A stretch of DNA of 64,000 nucleotides from NCBI GenBank assembly GCA_008973525.1, contig WACJ01000219.1, positions 310,001-374,000 of the forward strand. Reading direction: 5' to 3'. Origin of the DNA: Stenopsyche tienmushanensis (taxonomy: Eukaryota; Arthropoda; Insecta; Trichoptera; Stenopsychidae). This document shows positions 24,521 through 37,300 of the stretch, piece by piece. The translations under genes and the position numbers were made by a program. How positions within the stretch are numbered: position 1 is the stretch's first letter; each line of letters begins with the position of its first letter. A model generated the notes under the pieces. The model had not been told where the DNA came from, searched no databases, and worked only from the letters and a program-made list of their open reading frames with translations.

Positions 24521-25530
24521 ATACACAAGTTGGTACCCAGACTTCAGAAATGTCTCAATCTCGACGGCAATTTCGTTGTAAAATAATTTATTATATTTGT
24601 TGAGTATTCTGTGAATTTCAATTAAATACAAGCATTTTTTGATCCTACATAAATGTTGTAACCTTACTTTCTGGACGATCCTCGTCCATTATTTTAACCA
24701 AATTTTCAGGAAAGAAATCTACAGAAATTAGAATTTAAAGCGCTAGTATAGCAATTAGATGTTTTTTCGGGCGTCGCAAACCATTGGTTGTTGAGTCCTT
24801 CCGCGGAATATGCACGTATGTGTCCCTATAAAGTTGTAGCGGAGACGCGAACCCTCTGAGTATCGCCGGTACGCGGCAGCAGATGGCGCCACCTGCCTAC
24901 AAAAAGACAATAAAAATACACATAAGTCCTCGCGACATACTTACCAATGAGAGGGGCCAAGGCCTCCTCTTTCCGGCTACTCTTTTTTTTACACGTAGAT
25001 AAAATACAGACCTAAAAATTTGTAAGGCTTCCCATTCAGATTTTTGTTTATTTTTAGTTTTCGTCCTTAAATCTATAAGTCGCATCAATAACGACACTTG
25101 TTGCTTTATCCATTGAACGAGGGAAAACTATATCAGCTCTTGAAGGGCATGTACCCGATAAATTCACTATGATTAATTAGTATATCAGATTACCTATATA
25201 CGATGACAATTAAAATTGAAATAAGACATAAACATATACAGTATCCGCAAGACAATTTACAACTCTTTAGCTTTGTCAATTTTTAATTTTCAGATATTTA
25301 TCATAAGGTTCGTATTATAATGTATAATATATATATTAATATTACACATCACTCAATAAGTTCGTAGGATGACTGATAAAACTACAGCTTTTAAGCAAAT
25401 CCCTAAAGGAGTACTATTCCAGGGCCTGGGACTCCCCCCTCCTTTCACTTTTCAGAAATAGCACTCTTGTAAATGTGCTTGTTAAGGCATTGATTGGCTT
25501 CAACGGTATTTTTCCACATAAATCCACTTT
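24521..25530. other. Unassigned interval
   Basis: No gene or repeat recognised. A GC-richer patch at 24770-24990 shows no conserved domain. Confidence 0.5.
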
Positions 25531-25875
25531 TCTCTCAGGACCGCGCAGTGTGAATCAAGCTTGTATATCAATAAATGAACCTTCACACTGTTGATATTGT
25601 TTGCCCTCATAATAGCATTTATATAGATTTTCTACTATTTTGTACGATTATAAGATGACTACCGATTTAAGAAGATCCCATACTTGATGATTTTCAACCG
25701 GATACGGACAAATTTCACTATAATTTTAATGTTTATTTTGTCGTCATCTATGGATCGTGTTTTGCAATATTTGTGAATATTTAGACATATAGGGGTACCT
25801 TTTCAGTTCGACCTTGCCATTGATGTGTGCATAATGAGACGCTCACTAGTCCGATTCACTAATCTCCGCACTTAC
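25531..25875 (+). repeat. Long dispersed repeat (copy 1, partner 54175-54520)
   Basis: Colinear with 54175-54520 over about 345 bp: tctctcagga, aagcttgtatatca, aatgaacctt, gttgatattgtt, ggatacggacaaatt, atatttagac, ataggggtacc, cttgccat, ataatgagacgc and gattcactaat occur in the same order at both. Non-coding; element class unknown. Confidence 0.75.
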
Positions 25876-28385
25876 TCCACTCCACTCACACTCTTTCTGT
25901 ATCACTCGAGTCCGAACGCACATATGCGCGATTACTCATCAACGGGTTAAAAAGCGATATTATATTATTTTCTATCGTTTTGAAAGTTATAAACCGCCAC
26001 TAAAACTAGACATTGAAGGTTGGCACTAAAAATCATATAGATTTGTCAATAGAAGCCCCAATTGTATGTCATTCTATGAACTTATTGAATAATGTACTAT
26101 TTACAATACTACCAATCTTCTGATAATAGAAACAACAATTTCTCCAAAAACACGATTCTATTGATGGATCGGCAAACTTAACTCCACTTTTGCATTTTAG
26201 TTCAAATTTTGAACGAGCATATTTTGTAGGTGATTCAGCAGTTGGACTTGTAGCTCGATCATCTTGAGTGACAATCATCTTGAACTAAAACACCACATTC
26301 TTAAACACAAATATCCGCTATGAAAAAGTGTCAAAATGGTCGATAATGAACAGAAGAGACTGTTCATTATAGACCTCCCTTTAGATAACCATTTTTGCAT
26401 TTGGCGTTGCTGTCAATATTATTAAATGGTTAAAATTAATTTTATATTTAATTAGAAATAATCAGGCTGCTATCAGTTATTCGATAAGCGTGTTTGGTAA
26501 CGCTGGTGAATTTTATTGCGTGTTGATTCCCTTTAATTGAAAATTTGGTGATAAATCGGAATCATAATCTGTTTATTAACGCAGGTCTCATCTCAAAGGC
26601 AAACATTTTAGGAAGGAAGCTGCGTACTTGTAGAGATGGTATGTAAACACGTGGAACCCCAAGGGCAATCCTTTTGGCATATGTGCCTTCACGTGTGATA
26701 TAGGACTATAGTCGTTGACCGGTCACCCTTCCTAAAAGCCTTAATCGCCGTAGCACCTTTGAATTTTTATTGCGATTTCATTGTTCTACAAAAATGGGGG
26801 TGCCTTTACCTTATATATTTTGTGCGCCCCTATTTTCCATATTTTTCTGTGGCCGAATCCTTTCTTATATCGAATTTAAGTTGGTGTGAATTGTAGAAAT
26901 GTCAAGTTGCGATTTCTAATATATCAGAAATAAAATGGCAAATTACAGAGGTGCATTAACATTTATTTGGAAGAAGGTGATGCGGAGTTCACCCCTGATG
27001 CCGCTGTCACAGGACGTCCCTGAAGAAGATGGATGGTCTACCGATGGAAATCATGTAGCTGGATAGAGACAGAGGGAGACCGACGGATGCGTACGCCGAC
27101 TGAGGTACCCATATAATGTTTTTTTTTTCTATCGTCGACTTAATATTTCTTCCCGAAAGGGACTTCCCTAAAAAAAATGTTTCACTTGATTGCTGAGAAA
27201 AGAAAAGAAACCCATTCTTAAATTGCTTTTGATTAAGCAGAAGACTGATTTAAAAAAAATCTATTTTAATAAAAACACCTAATGTTTAAAAATCATTCTT
27301 GATCAAAATTCAACCGATTATATTAATAACCTAAGCACGCGATCTATTACAATTATAATAATCGGTTGGCATTATTTTAATGTGATCATATTCTTATTGC
27401 AAACACAATTTGTATTTATTTCGCGTTGATAATATATAATAGTAGGATGTTTGGGTGGGGCCACGTCGACGTCCTCTAAACAGCTACAGACAGACTGGCA
27501 ACAAGGGGTCGCTTCACCCTGCGAACTGTAAACCAACACAGCAAAGAGTGCAGGGTGCACACACATACGTCCAGGATTGCACCCCTATCACAATACAAAA
27601 ATGGGAGAACCAATCCCCTCATATCAATACCCCCAACTATAACCGTACTTTCATATTCCTTCTATGCATAATCATACAAATTGAAGAAAATTCATTAATC
27701 CCACCTTGAGTGTGGGAGAGGATCATTTTACTCCATGAATATTTTATTTTTTACAATGTGACATTTTTTAAATTAAATTATTATAACTAATTTTCTTCTT
27801 TCGTATAATCTATATATCATACAGATTATTTGAAATAACAAAACCACTGCATTTTTTATCATCTACTTCTTTATGTGCTCTATTTTCTGAGAATATTGGC
27901 AACCAAAAGTCCTATTTTGACTTGGAATGATCCAATGCTCCGATGCTGGAGATTCTTCAGCTATGATGTCTTCCGCCGATTCTAATTCCGATGACCTATA
28001 ATCTTTCTCCGTATTATCAGGCGCAGAAGATCTTATTTTTTGTTTCTTATGACATGGGCATATTATTCCAATTTGTACCTTTTTATAATGTCAATTAACT
28101 TGACCTGTTTATCCATCGAAGCATCGTGTCAAATTACCAAATACCATCCACTTTGGTTTATTTTAAAATTCAGTTTGAGACTCGTTTTGGAGTTCTGCAT
28201 AATAACAGCTTCCAACATAGTCTGCAAGTGTTCCAAACTGGTGGCCAATAGCACAGTATCATCCTTATCATATATTTGCCTTCGGGGCATTAGAATAGTC
28301 GGCGGGTCGGAGGAGCGGTTGGTGGGTCGGTGGCGCGGTTAGCGGGACGACAATTCAGCAGCTTCGTTGGTGAGACAACGGATCG
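25876..28385. other. Unassigned interval
   Basis: No gene recognised. A GC-richer patch at 27450-27610 has a minus frame (27372-27566, Cys-rich: CCQSVCSCLEDVD) and an overlapping plus frame. Neither can be assigned. A GC-richer patch at 28270-28400 (gcgggtcggaggagcgg) adjoins the hAT-related repeat. Confidence 0.45.
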
Positions 28386-28932
28386 GTCGGAGCTAGGGAA
28401 TCCAATCCCGAGCCAAAATTTCGATCCCGGGATTGCATTAGATCATCCCGGGATCAGTCTCAGGATCCGGGATTTTCAATAGTTTAAGAAATTATATTGA
28501 TAAATTTGATCAAAAATTACTAATAAGTCCTTTTGTTTAATATTAAAAAAACTTGAAGCCGAAAGAATTTTATTTATTTATCGCTAGTTCAAGTTGATGA
28601 CCGTGTGAGCCCCCATTTTCGAATAACACCATAAATGTGACCGTATAAAACCATTAATTCTTTTCTGCTGAGACACGGACCAAAACTCGGAAAATTCCCG
28701 ATTTCCCGACAAATTATTTATTTCCGTCGCTGCAGATAAATACTAATATACTATAATACTTTTATGTGATTCGTATTTATAACACGGAGGAGTAAAAAAG
28801 TTCTGAACCCCGTATCTATTATATTTCATATCGATATTCCCATTATTAGATTCGAGGTGTAGTAAATACATCACCGGTAGGTAAAGGTTAATATAACAAT
28901 TTGAAAAACATATAACATACTAGTCTACTATA
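28386..28932 (-). mobile_element. Composite hAT-related element (family D, copy 1)
   Basis: It starts with gggatcc-rich sequence (gatcccgggattgcattag, atcccgggatc), then the block aataagtccttttgtttaat shared with 52340-52370, then minus-strand hAT traces. After that comes the D core cgaggtgtagtaaatacatc plus accggtag (28851-28880). The core recurs at 34255, 35605, 46923, 49771 and 52770. Confidence 0.7.
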
Positions 28933-28935
28933 ACA

Positions 28936-29055
28936 CTACCCAACCGGCAACGGTGCGCGCGCAATAAGCGATCGGTCGGTATGCAGGTGCAATTTCTCCG
29001 CAGGGCCACAAGAGATGGAGCTGTTAAAATAACACATTGCACCCGAAGAGAGATG
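28936..29055 (-). repeat. SINE- or MITE-like dispersed repeat (copy 2)
   Basis: Colinear with 23704-23821 (caaccggcaacggtgc ... ccgaagagagat). Confidence 0.7.
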
Positions 29056-30711
29056 GAAGATGTCGCTGTTAACAGCGCTATTACGTGGGGATGGTAAATC
29101 GAAAAAATCGAAAAACAAATATATACTTCCTTGATTTAGGGATATATCCAAAAGATCTCTTCAGGGTTGCCACTCGAATTTATTCAAAAATATTAGTCAA
29201 TTGTTTATTCATAATAAACATATTTTAAATTGTCGTGTTTATGCACACATGTCTAAGCAATAATAATTTAATTTTTTTGATCATGCTTTTGAGTCTTTTT
29301 CAAAATCCAAAACGTTTGTTGTGATCTGTGTTGCGTCTTCTTCAATTTTTTGTGGCAACCCTAATTAAAATCAAGTGGGTTTTTTTTGTGCACGTTGTAT
29401 CCTAATTGATTGTGGTTCACCAATTATGTTGGTGAAAAATATTTATTTATTAGTAAAAGTATGGGTTTTACCCCTTTAAACACCAACGAGTTTAAAGATA
29501 TTAGAAACTGCGTATTTTAAAAAAATATTTTACACACGACATTAAAATTGATTTTTTAGTTAGGGTTGTCTCAATCGAAAGATTCATTTTTTACAGCTCA
29601 TTTTAATTCGTTTAAATTAGTTTTACGTCTGTATTAATTGGCGTTTATATACCTCGTTGAGAAATAGAATAATTGATGGTCGAAGATCAACGTTTAATGA
29701 CTCAAGAAAAAATCTATTATTTGAACATATAACTATTATTATGCTATTCGTGTTAAAGCTGTAGAATATTTCCAAGGGGCGTCAGTTTATTGCATGCAGG
29801 TCGAAACAGTAAATGAATTGGTATTCGAACTGACTGAAAACACGCTATGCACTCCATATTTCATCATCGATTGCCACATGTTCGATCTCATTGATATAAA
29901 TCAATTTTTTTGTATAAATAGTACAAAATGCATGTATAAAATTTATTTTTTTAAAACTCCCTCTTGGAAATTTATCTGAGATATATATATTTGGGTGACA
30001 TGTTGTTGATTGAATTAAAAATGTATTCAAACGTCAAAGGGTATTCAAACAAACGTATTTTTTATAAAATTTTATTGCTTTTTTTCGTTACAAAGATAAA
30101 AACCAAATGTGTAAACTTTCATAAATGCACTCAAATTCCAGATATGCTATAGTCTTGTGGATAAAAACTTAGTTAAAATGAGTACAAAGTATTTTTAGCT
30201 ATAAGTTAAAAATAAATATTCTATACTAAAACTATGCACGAATGCACTAAGACTATGTAACAAAATAAATTACATAATATCAACGTGCAGACATGTCGCT
30301 TACTATTCTTAATATGACTGGTGTACATATAAAATTAACATTTCTAAATAAAAATTATTTAATATCCATTAAATAATATAATCTTACTTAATGCAAAGAT
30401 TAACAATATATATAGTTTTTATAAATGTTTGCTAAAATTGACTAAAAGTGTATAAAACATAGTATAATCTCATATGGCTCGATGATTATGTTGTTAATAT
30501 ATAAACATATATTATCACTATTATATAGCTCATGATAAAGGACTTACTAAACTAATAAAATATATTTGATATAATTCTTAATTTAATATATTGTCTTCAT
30601 ATCACATTGAGATTGAGATTGTATACGCATAATAGTACAATGTTAATTTTATATCAAAAAATAAAATATTTCAAATAATAAACAGTATCTGGAATCAGAG
30701 TACGCTTGAGG
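29056..30711. other. Intergenic AT-rich sequence 3' of the Hox3 gene
   Basis: Very AT-rich. No domain-bearing frame and no recognised repeat. It may include 3' untranslated sequence or downstream regulatory DNA of the minus-strand gene, but nothing in the sequence decides this. Confidence 0.5.
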
Positions 30712-30745
30712 TTTATTAAATAGAGATATGCTTAAAATATTTATT
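30712..30745 (-). terminator. Candidate polyadenylation signals of Hox3/zen
   Basis: On the minus strand AATAAA occurs at 30745-30740 and again at 30717-30712, about 80 and 108 bases past the stop codon. The setting is right for a short 3' UTR, but AATAAA is frequent by chance in DNA this AT-rich. Confidence 0.4.
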
Positions 30746-30824
30746 ACTAATAACGCATTGCGTGATATAACTAGGGTAACAATAGTGAACATCTATTTGA
30801 TAGATTTTAGAATTTAATAAGCAA

Positions 30825-31300
30825 TTAGAGTTCCGTGATCGTGGGGTCCGACCAGGCCGAGTGATCGGGATATCTGTGATCCTGGGCTCTCGGCCAAGGC
30901 TGCGGGATTTCTTGCAAATGATGAGGAGCGTGTCCCATCAGTCTTTCGGGAACTCTGTGTTGCAACTTTATGTTTCTGTCGTTCCTGGGGGAGCCGGAAC
31001 CGGAGCGGCTCGATCCGGCGGGAGAAATTGCGTTCCGATCCAAGTTCAAGTCTTTGTTCTCCTTCTTGAATTTCATCCTGCGGTTCTGGAACCATATCTT
31101 GATTTGACGTTCGGTCAGACAGAGATGAGCGGCCATCTCTATTCTCCTCGGACGACATAGATATCTGTTAAAATGAAATTCTTTTTCCAGTTCCACGAGC
31201 TGCGCGCTTGTATAGGCAGTTCTGGCCCTTTTGCCATTGGGAGTTGTTATATTTCCAGAAGCTCTTCCACCAACAGGGGGTTGGAGTTGAGGTCTACTTT
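30825..31300 (-). CDS. zen: Hox3/zen coding exon 3 with the homeobox
   Basis: The acceptor TTTACTCTTTTCAG|AAAGTAG ends at 31301. The first two bases complete a split codon (phase 1), followed by [16 protein letters not shown] and the homeodomain at 31235-31056. Diagnostic residues are Arg5, Leu16, Phe20, Trp48, Phe49, Gln50, Asn51 and Arg53, and [10 protein letters not shown], which is Hox3-like rather than Antp- or Dfd-like. After the homeodomain come [11 protein letters not shown], a Ser/Gly/Arg linker and a His/Pro-rich C-terminus ending DPTITEL. The homeobox is uninterrupted and looks functional. Overlapping plus-strand frame 30861-31160 is a shadow. Confidence 0.97.
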
Positions 31301-34300
31301 CTGAAAAGAGTAAAGAAAAAATTAATACACATTAATAGAAACTAACAAAATATTAAGCATATTTTATTATATATTACACAAACACAATTTTATCTAACAA
31401 ATAAATGGTCAATCGATTCATTATCAAATGTCCTTGGATATTACAGATTATTGTGTTTGTTTGTGCTTTAAAATGTCCTGGATCTGTAACCATCTTTTAA
31501 GTCTATTATTTTTAGTTAAGAAACATAAGCGAAAAGCGTCGTTTCAATCATGACCTGAGCAAATCGAGGTTTTCATATGGTCACTTGCTGCTCCAAAATT
31601 ACGATTTTTTTTACTTAACTTGTTGGATTTTGAATATATTTTTATTTGAGATAAGATGTTGCGCTTTTTGGATCTTGTAGGACTTCAGGCGATGTTTATT
31701 TTGCAGTATAGGGTATTTCAATAAGAACGCTCAACTTTTAAATGTAAATAAAACATGTTATATATAAGATATTTACTCAATTTTATTTTTATTTAAAAGA
31801 ATATTTTATGGCATTAATTAAATTATATGATGTTAGTCAAATATTTGTCGCAACTTTGCTATGTGGTACGTATTCCGAAGATCTAATTTTCGATGACTTT
31901 GTCGCATAAATCTGGCTAAATTATCTGGATAATGTTATTTATGTTCACTTTGAGGGCATTAATTGTTTGCGATTTATACGCATAAACCTGTGATTTAAGA
32001 TAGTCCTAAAGGAAGAAGTCTATAGGGGTTAAATCGCACAATCCCAGTGACCACTTCACCACGTCCTCAGGTCGCTCGTGCAGAATTTCTATCGTGGCTT
32101 GTGCTTTATGCCACATAGTAGTAGTGAAAAACCCTACATATAATGTAATATGTTCGAAAAAACCTAAATTTAATGGAAAATTGATACAATCAAATCCCTT
32201 TCAATTCAAATTTGTTTAATATCATCTTTTCGCACTATAATTAATAATATATGCAATCATTGCTGACGTTGACTGCAAAATTTCGCAATATAAACAAAAT
32301 ACCAGTTGCTCATTTCTTACCATTTCAACATAGCTCCCGGCATTTTGTCACAAAAGTGTCCATCAAATGTTTACAAAATGTATGAAATTATAATATCGTA
32401 GATATTAATTTTTTTTGTATGAAATTTGATTAATACCTACGACCATAAATTCCAAGGGTCGGCTCTAAATATAGCAGATTTCGGCGTCGAAACGTAACAT
32501 ACATTATAGCTTTGGGAAAACGTCGAATAGGCTTGAATAAATAAAAAAGTTTCGAAACCATATTATCCGACATAGAAATCGCCGGATTTGTGGATTTACA
32601 TGCGATAAGAGGATTTTTGTTTTATTCATGAGGAACGCCGTATGCCGGTACGCATCGATCTACGCTGAAAAAATACAGAAATAGTACGAATTCGGCCGTT
32701 TGCAAAAATTGAAATATGAAGCGCATGACGTCTTACATATGAGCGATTTAACCCTTTGAACGGCGAGAACAATGGGAGGCTTTGTCATTCATTAGGGCCG
32801 AGCTTCGTGACAAACTGCTGACAAATTTATGACTCTATTGTTGAAGTTGTTTTTGCCGAGACTTAACTGTTGCGCATCTCCGAGATAAAAGGGTAGCGCC
32901 CAAAGGGTTAGGATGTATTAATTCGATATATAATAAATAACATAAATGGCGGTAAAGCATATTTTTTCGCTGGGGTTACATCAAAAATTTGCGCGAACTA
33001 ATAACACTTGTATAATGAAGATTTCGTATGAATGGAATAAATTAAAACTTTGCGAAGACTTCGCAGAAGCGTTTCCTGGCTTTTTAGCCCTCGGCAAACT
33101 TGGAGAAGAGACGGGAAACTTATTGAAATGATACCGATAATCAAAGATGAATTAATTTCGCGACGAAATTTCAATATTCATTTTATATATTGTATTGATT
33201 GCTTCAATATGATTTTTTAAACTTGTCATAAAAATCTTTGTACGATTGTAATAAATATTTCAAATGATATTGATTGGTTTTAAGGTAAATAGTTTATAAA
33301 TGGGGATATATTTATAATGACAGGTTGCAGCGATGGCGGATTGAATGGGGGAATTTAGAAGTATGGCAGATACCCTATTTGACGTTCCAAAACACGTGTG
33401 TGCTCATATATATTGCGTTGAATGAAAATGGAATCGTATCTAGGAAATGATTGACAGGAACCACTTCAGCTAGCCCGGAATCAGAACTCGGAGGAATCGT
33501 CGTTCTCACCCCATCCAGATGGGGTTGGCGTTGGTGCGAGCGTAACGAAAATATACATTTGAGTGTTCGGGCGACGAAGAATCCAATTTGTGGTAGGGGA
33601 AATATTAATTTCCTTTCCATATGCATATTTAGTTTTCGAAGCACCGTATTTATTTGGCCGCTTTCAAAGGAAACAGTATCAGCGGAATAGGGATGCTTCC
33701 GCCTACGGCTCCGGATAGCCGCATTCTCAAACTTTACCATCCCGGATTTCATCTTAAAAAAATATTTCATTACTAAATGATATTTAATCAACCATTAAAT
33801 TGAAAAATCTCCGGTGGTGATATCACAAAATTATGCATATAAACATAAAATATTACGTAGTACCATATGAAGATTCGGATTTTCAGTTCATCAAAGATCA
33901 ATCGATTATTGAAAATTTATAAAGGACATTGACATTAATAACAGGATAGCATCAACAAAAAAATTATGCAAAAGAAGATAGGAATATCAAAGTATTTTAA
34001 GAAGGATTTATTTGTGAGAGAACAATCAAAAAATAGTATTTGCTTGTGAGTTAGATTTCACATTTATTTATCGTTATCTTTCTTCAATAGGAAGAAATTT
34101 GATCTTATTCTTATCGCTTGATCTTATCTTTATCGTGCTAAAAAACGCCCATGCGCTACCATGATATGTATTTGATACACCATATGAAAATTTAAAAAAA
34201 TCTGAATCCCGTATCTATTATATTTTATATCGATATTCCCATTAATAGAGTTGAGTTGTAGTAAATACATCATGATGAAAGAAAAGGTTAAATGTGTGTT

Positions 34301-37300
34301 CTTCGTTGATAATTTCAACAACAATTCACATAATTTAAAATATAGACGGGAGACTGTTCAAAACATTCTAAGACATATTTTTTTAGTTTTATTAACATAC
34401 AATAATCATCTAGAAAGTAAGAGTACAAGGGTTTCTGGGGCTGAGTTTGTCAGCCATTTTATTAGGTTATAGTAATTTCTTCCGATGGTAAAGTCGTCGC
34501 GCGCTCCTACCACTTTTGGATGGCTTTATCATGATGAATGAGGAATGAGATGTGGGTGTTTCACTACACCCCAGAATCCAAAAGACAAATAAAAAAGAGC
34601 TGGCGACGAAAGTTTTTGATACTGGCATGCAAAAGTCCGGAATTCCGGGATCCCGGACAGTTTCAGGTGCTTATTTATTTATTTTATTTAGAAATTTATT
34701 CACAGCTTACGCCATATTACATAAAAACCAGTGAAATGAAATACAATGTAAAAAAAAAAAAAAAAATAATGTAAAAATAAAAAGATAAATATAAAATAAA
34801 ATAAAGATAAAAAAAAAAATAGAATAAAATACATATAAATATAATAAAAAATAATAAAAAATATAAAATAAATATAAATGAAATTAATCATAAAAAATAA
34901 AAATTAATAACGATAAATAAAAGAATAATCAAATTTTTAGAAAAACAAAATAAAAATATGCATAAATATATATATATAATAATAAAAAAAAAAAATAAAA
35001 CATTAGCAATTAAAAAAATAAAGAATAATAATAATATAAAAATTAAGAAGATAATTAGGGGGGCCTAAATATTAACCCTATCCACCTCTTAAATATGATA
35101 GAGGCGAGGTCGATCGATGCTGATCTCACTAAGGCGTTTCCTGAAGAGAAGACGCGGCACTTCATAGACACTGCAGCTCTACGAAGGAGCGCCTCGAGTT
35201 GGGGAATGCGCCCGTAGAGGAACATTCCCGATGCACTACAACTCCTGGGCAGCCCGAATAGTGCTCTATAACAATTGTTATATTGCACCCGTAGCTGTCG
35301 CATGCTGCTCTGCCGGAACTGTGTCCAAAGTTCTCCCGTGTACATGGACGAGCAGATTATGAATCCCGGGATTAGTAAACGTAATTCCAAAAAATTCAGG
35401 ATTGAAATTTTTGTCTAAAAGAAATCGTACACTTCACCAGCACGATGAAGGCTACTAAATCGAGACATTCCCGTCGAAATCTGGACGCTTGGAAACAGTG
35501 GCGTAACTACTAATTGGGGAGCTTATGCGACGCCTAGGGGCAGTAGCTGTCTAATCTATGCATACATATATGTTTTTCAAATTATTATATTAACCTTTCC
35601 CTACCGGTGATGTATTTACTACACCTCGACTCTAATAATGGGAATATCTATATGAAATATAATAGATACGGCGTTCAGAATTTTTGTATTCCTCCGTAAG
35701 ATAATTACGAATCACATCAAATTATTATGGTATATAAATATTAATCTGCAGCGACGGAAATAAATAATTTATCAGGAAATCGGGATTTTTGCAAGTTTTA
35801 GCCCGTGTCTCAGCAAAAAGGAATTTTATCAGTCGCATTGATGGTATTATACGAAAATGGGGGCCCACGCGGTCATCAACTTAAACTATTATGCATTTAA
35901 ATATCTGATGACGATTCCTCCAACAAGTATGGAGGCTGAGCGTACATTTTCAGCAGCAGGTTGCCTGGTTACCAAAATCAGATCGAGACTAAATGACGAA
36001 ATACTTGATGTTCAATATTACTTCACACAGATTTTGACAGATTTTCATCTTTTTTGTTTATTGTTTTGTTGCACCAATTTAATGCTTTTCAAAGTGCGAA
36101 CTTTTATAAAATGTACTAAACAATTTGATTTGTAATGGACAAAAGACTATTGAAGTGAATAAAGATTATTTTGATTGGGTTTTGTAAAATTTGCGGCGTT
36201 TCAATTCTCATCTACGAATTCCGAACGCTCATGTGGTACACCTTAATATGTGTGTTTTTTTAAAATTAATCTGAATCGTATATTTACAATATTATTCGAA
36301 GTGAGATATGGCAACATGTACGAGTATTGTCAAAAGAAATTGCGAAAATATTGGACATAGAATGATACGTTTGAAATGACAGTGGACAGGTCAAGTGCCA
36401 ATCCGACCGGATGAAATAAGTACGAAGGTCATCTTGTTATTAGCCAATATATTTGAAAACTATATTTGCGTGCTTATTTATGAACATATAATATATTTCC
36501 ATAATTAAAATATTAGAATCATGAACATCATAACGATTCCGATGTTTAGCTACCTCTTTGTAGTGTGTATTTTTCTTAATTATTTAGATCAATTTTTATT
36601 CCGTTCATAACTTAATATGTTTGACCAATTGCAAAATTTAAAATAGTGTCTTTCTTTGACACTAACTTCTTATTATGATGCAAGAAGAATGAATATCTAT
36701 ATTGATTCAAAAATAACAGAAGGCATTGTAAAAAATAGACAGGGTAGATAAGACAAGTATATCTTTTAACATTGACACGATTTCTTTGGGGCAAATATTA
36801 ATAAACCGGTTTCAAAATAACGTTCTAAAGTTTTTATTATTTTCAAATACGCAAAATTGAATACATTTGCAAAGTAATGATACTTGAGATTTGCAATATA
36901 TTTTAATAGTTTCACAATGGGTCACTCAAGTTGAGAGCTTTTGAAATCGTGGGTGTCTTTTTTTATACGTAAACACTCGGGACTTCGATTTGCATTCGAT
37001 TCAACCCCTAAAGAGGGTGAATATATTATGTATTTAAATTTGAAATATAATGCTCGGTTTGAAGGTTTTAGATATGTATAAAATTGGAATGACTTTTTGC
37101 AGCTTAAAGACGAAAAAAAAAACACGCATACAAAAACACGGCGGGAACTAAAATTTACAAACCCCTTTTTTTGAAGGGGGGGCTTCCGGAGGTTGAATAA
37201 TCCTTTTATTTCGGCACCGATGCTCCGTTAAAATTATGCGCTCGGAAAGGATGCGTCGAGTTTGGTTATTTCTGTTTAAGGTTTCTTGGGGTTGTTTTGA

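Noticed and set aside
30861..31160. 99-codon plus-strand open frame over the homeobox
   Set aside because: It is the antisense shadow of the homeobox exon.
34748..35054. A-rich tract as a LINE poly(A) tail
   Set aside because: Wrong strand relative to the adjoining LINE fragment.
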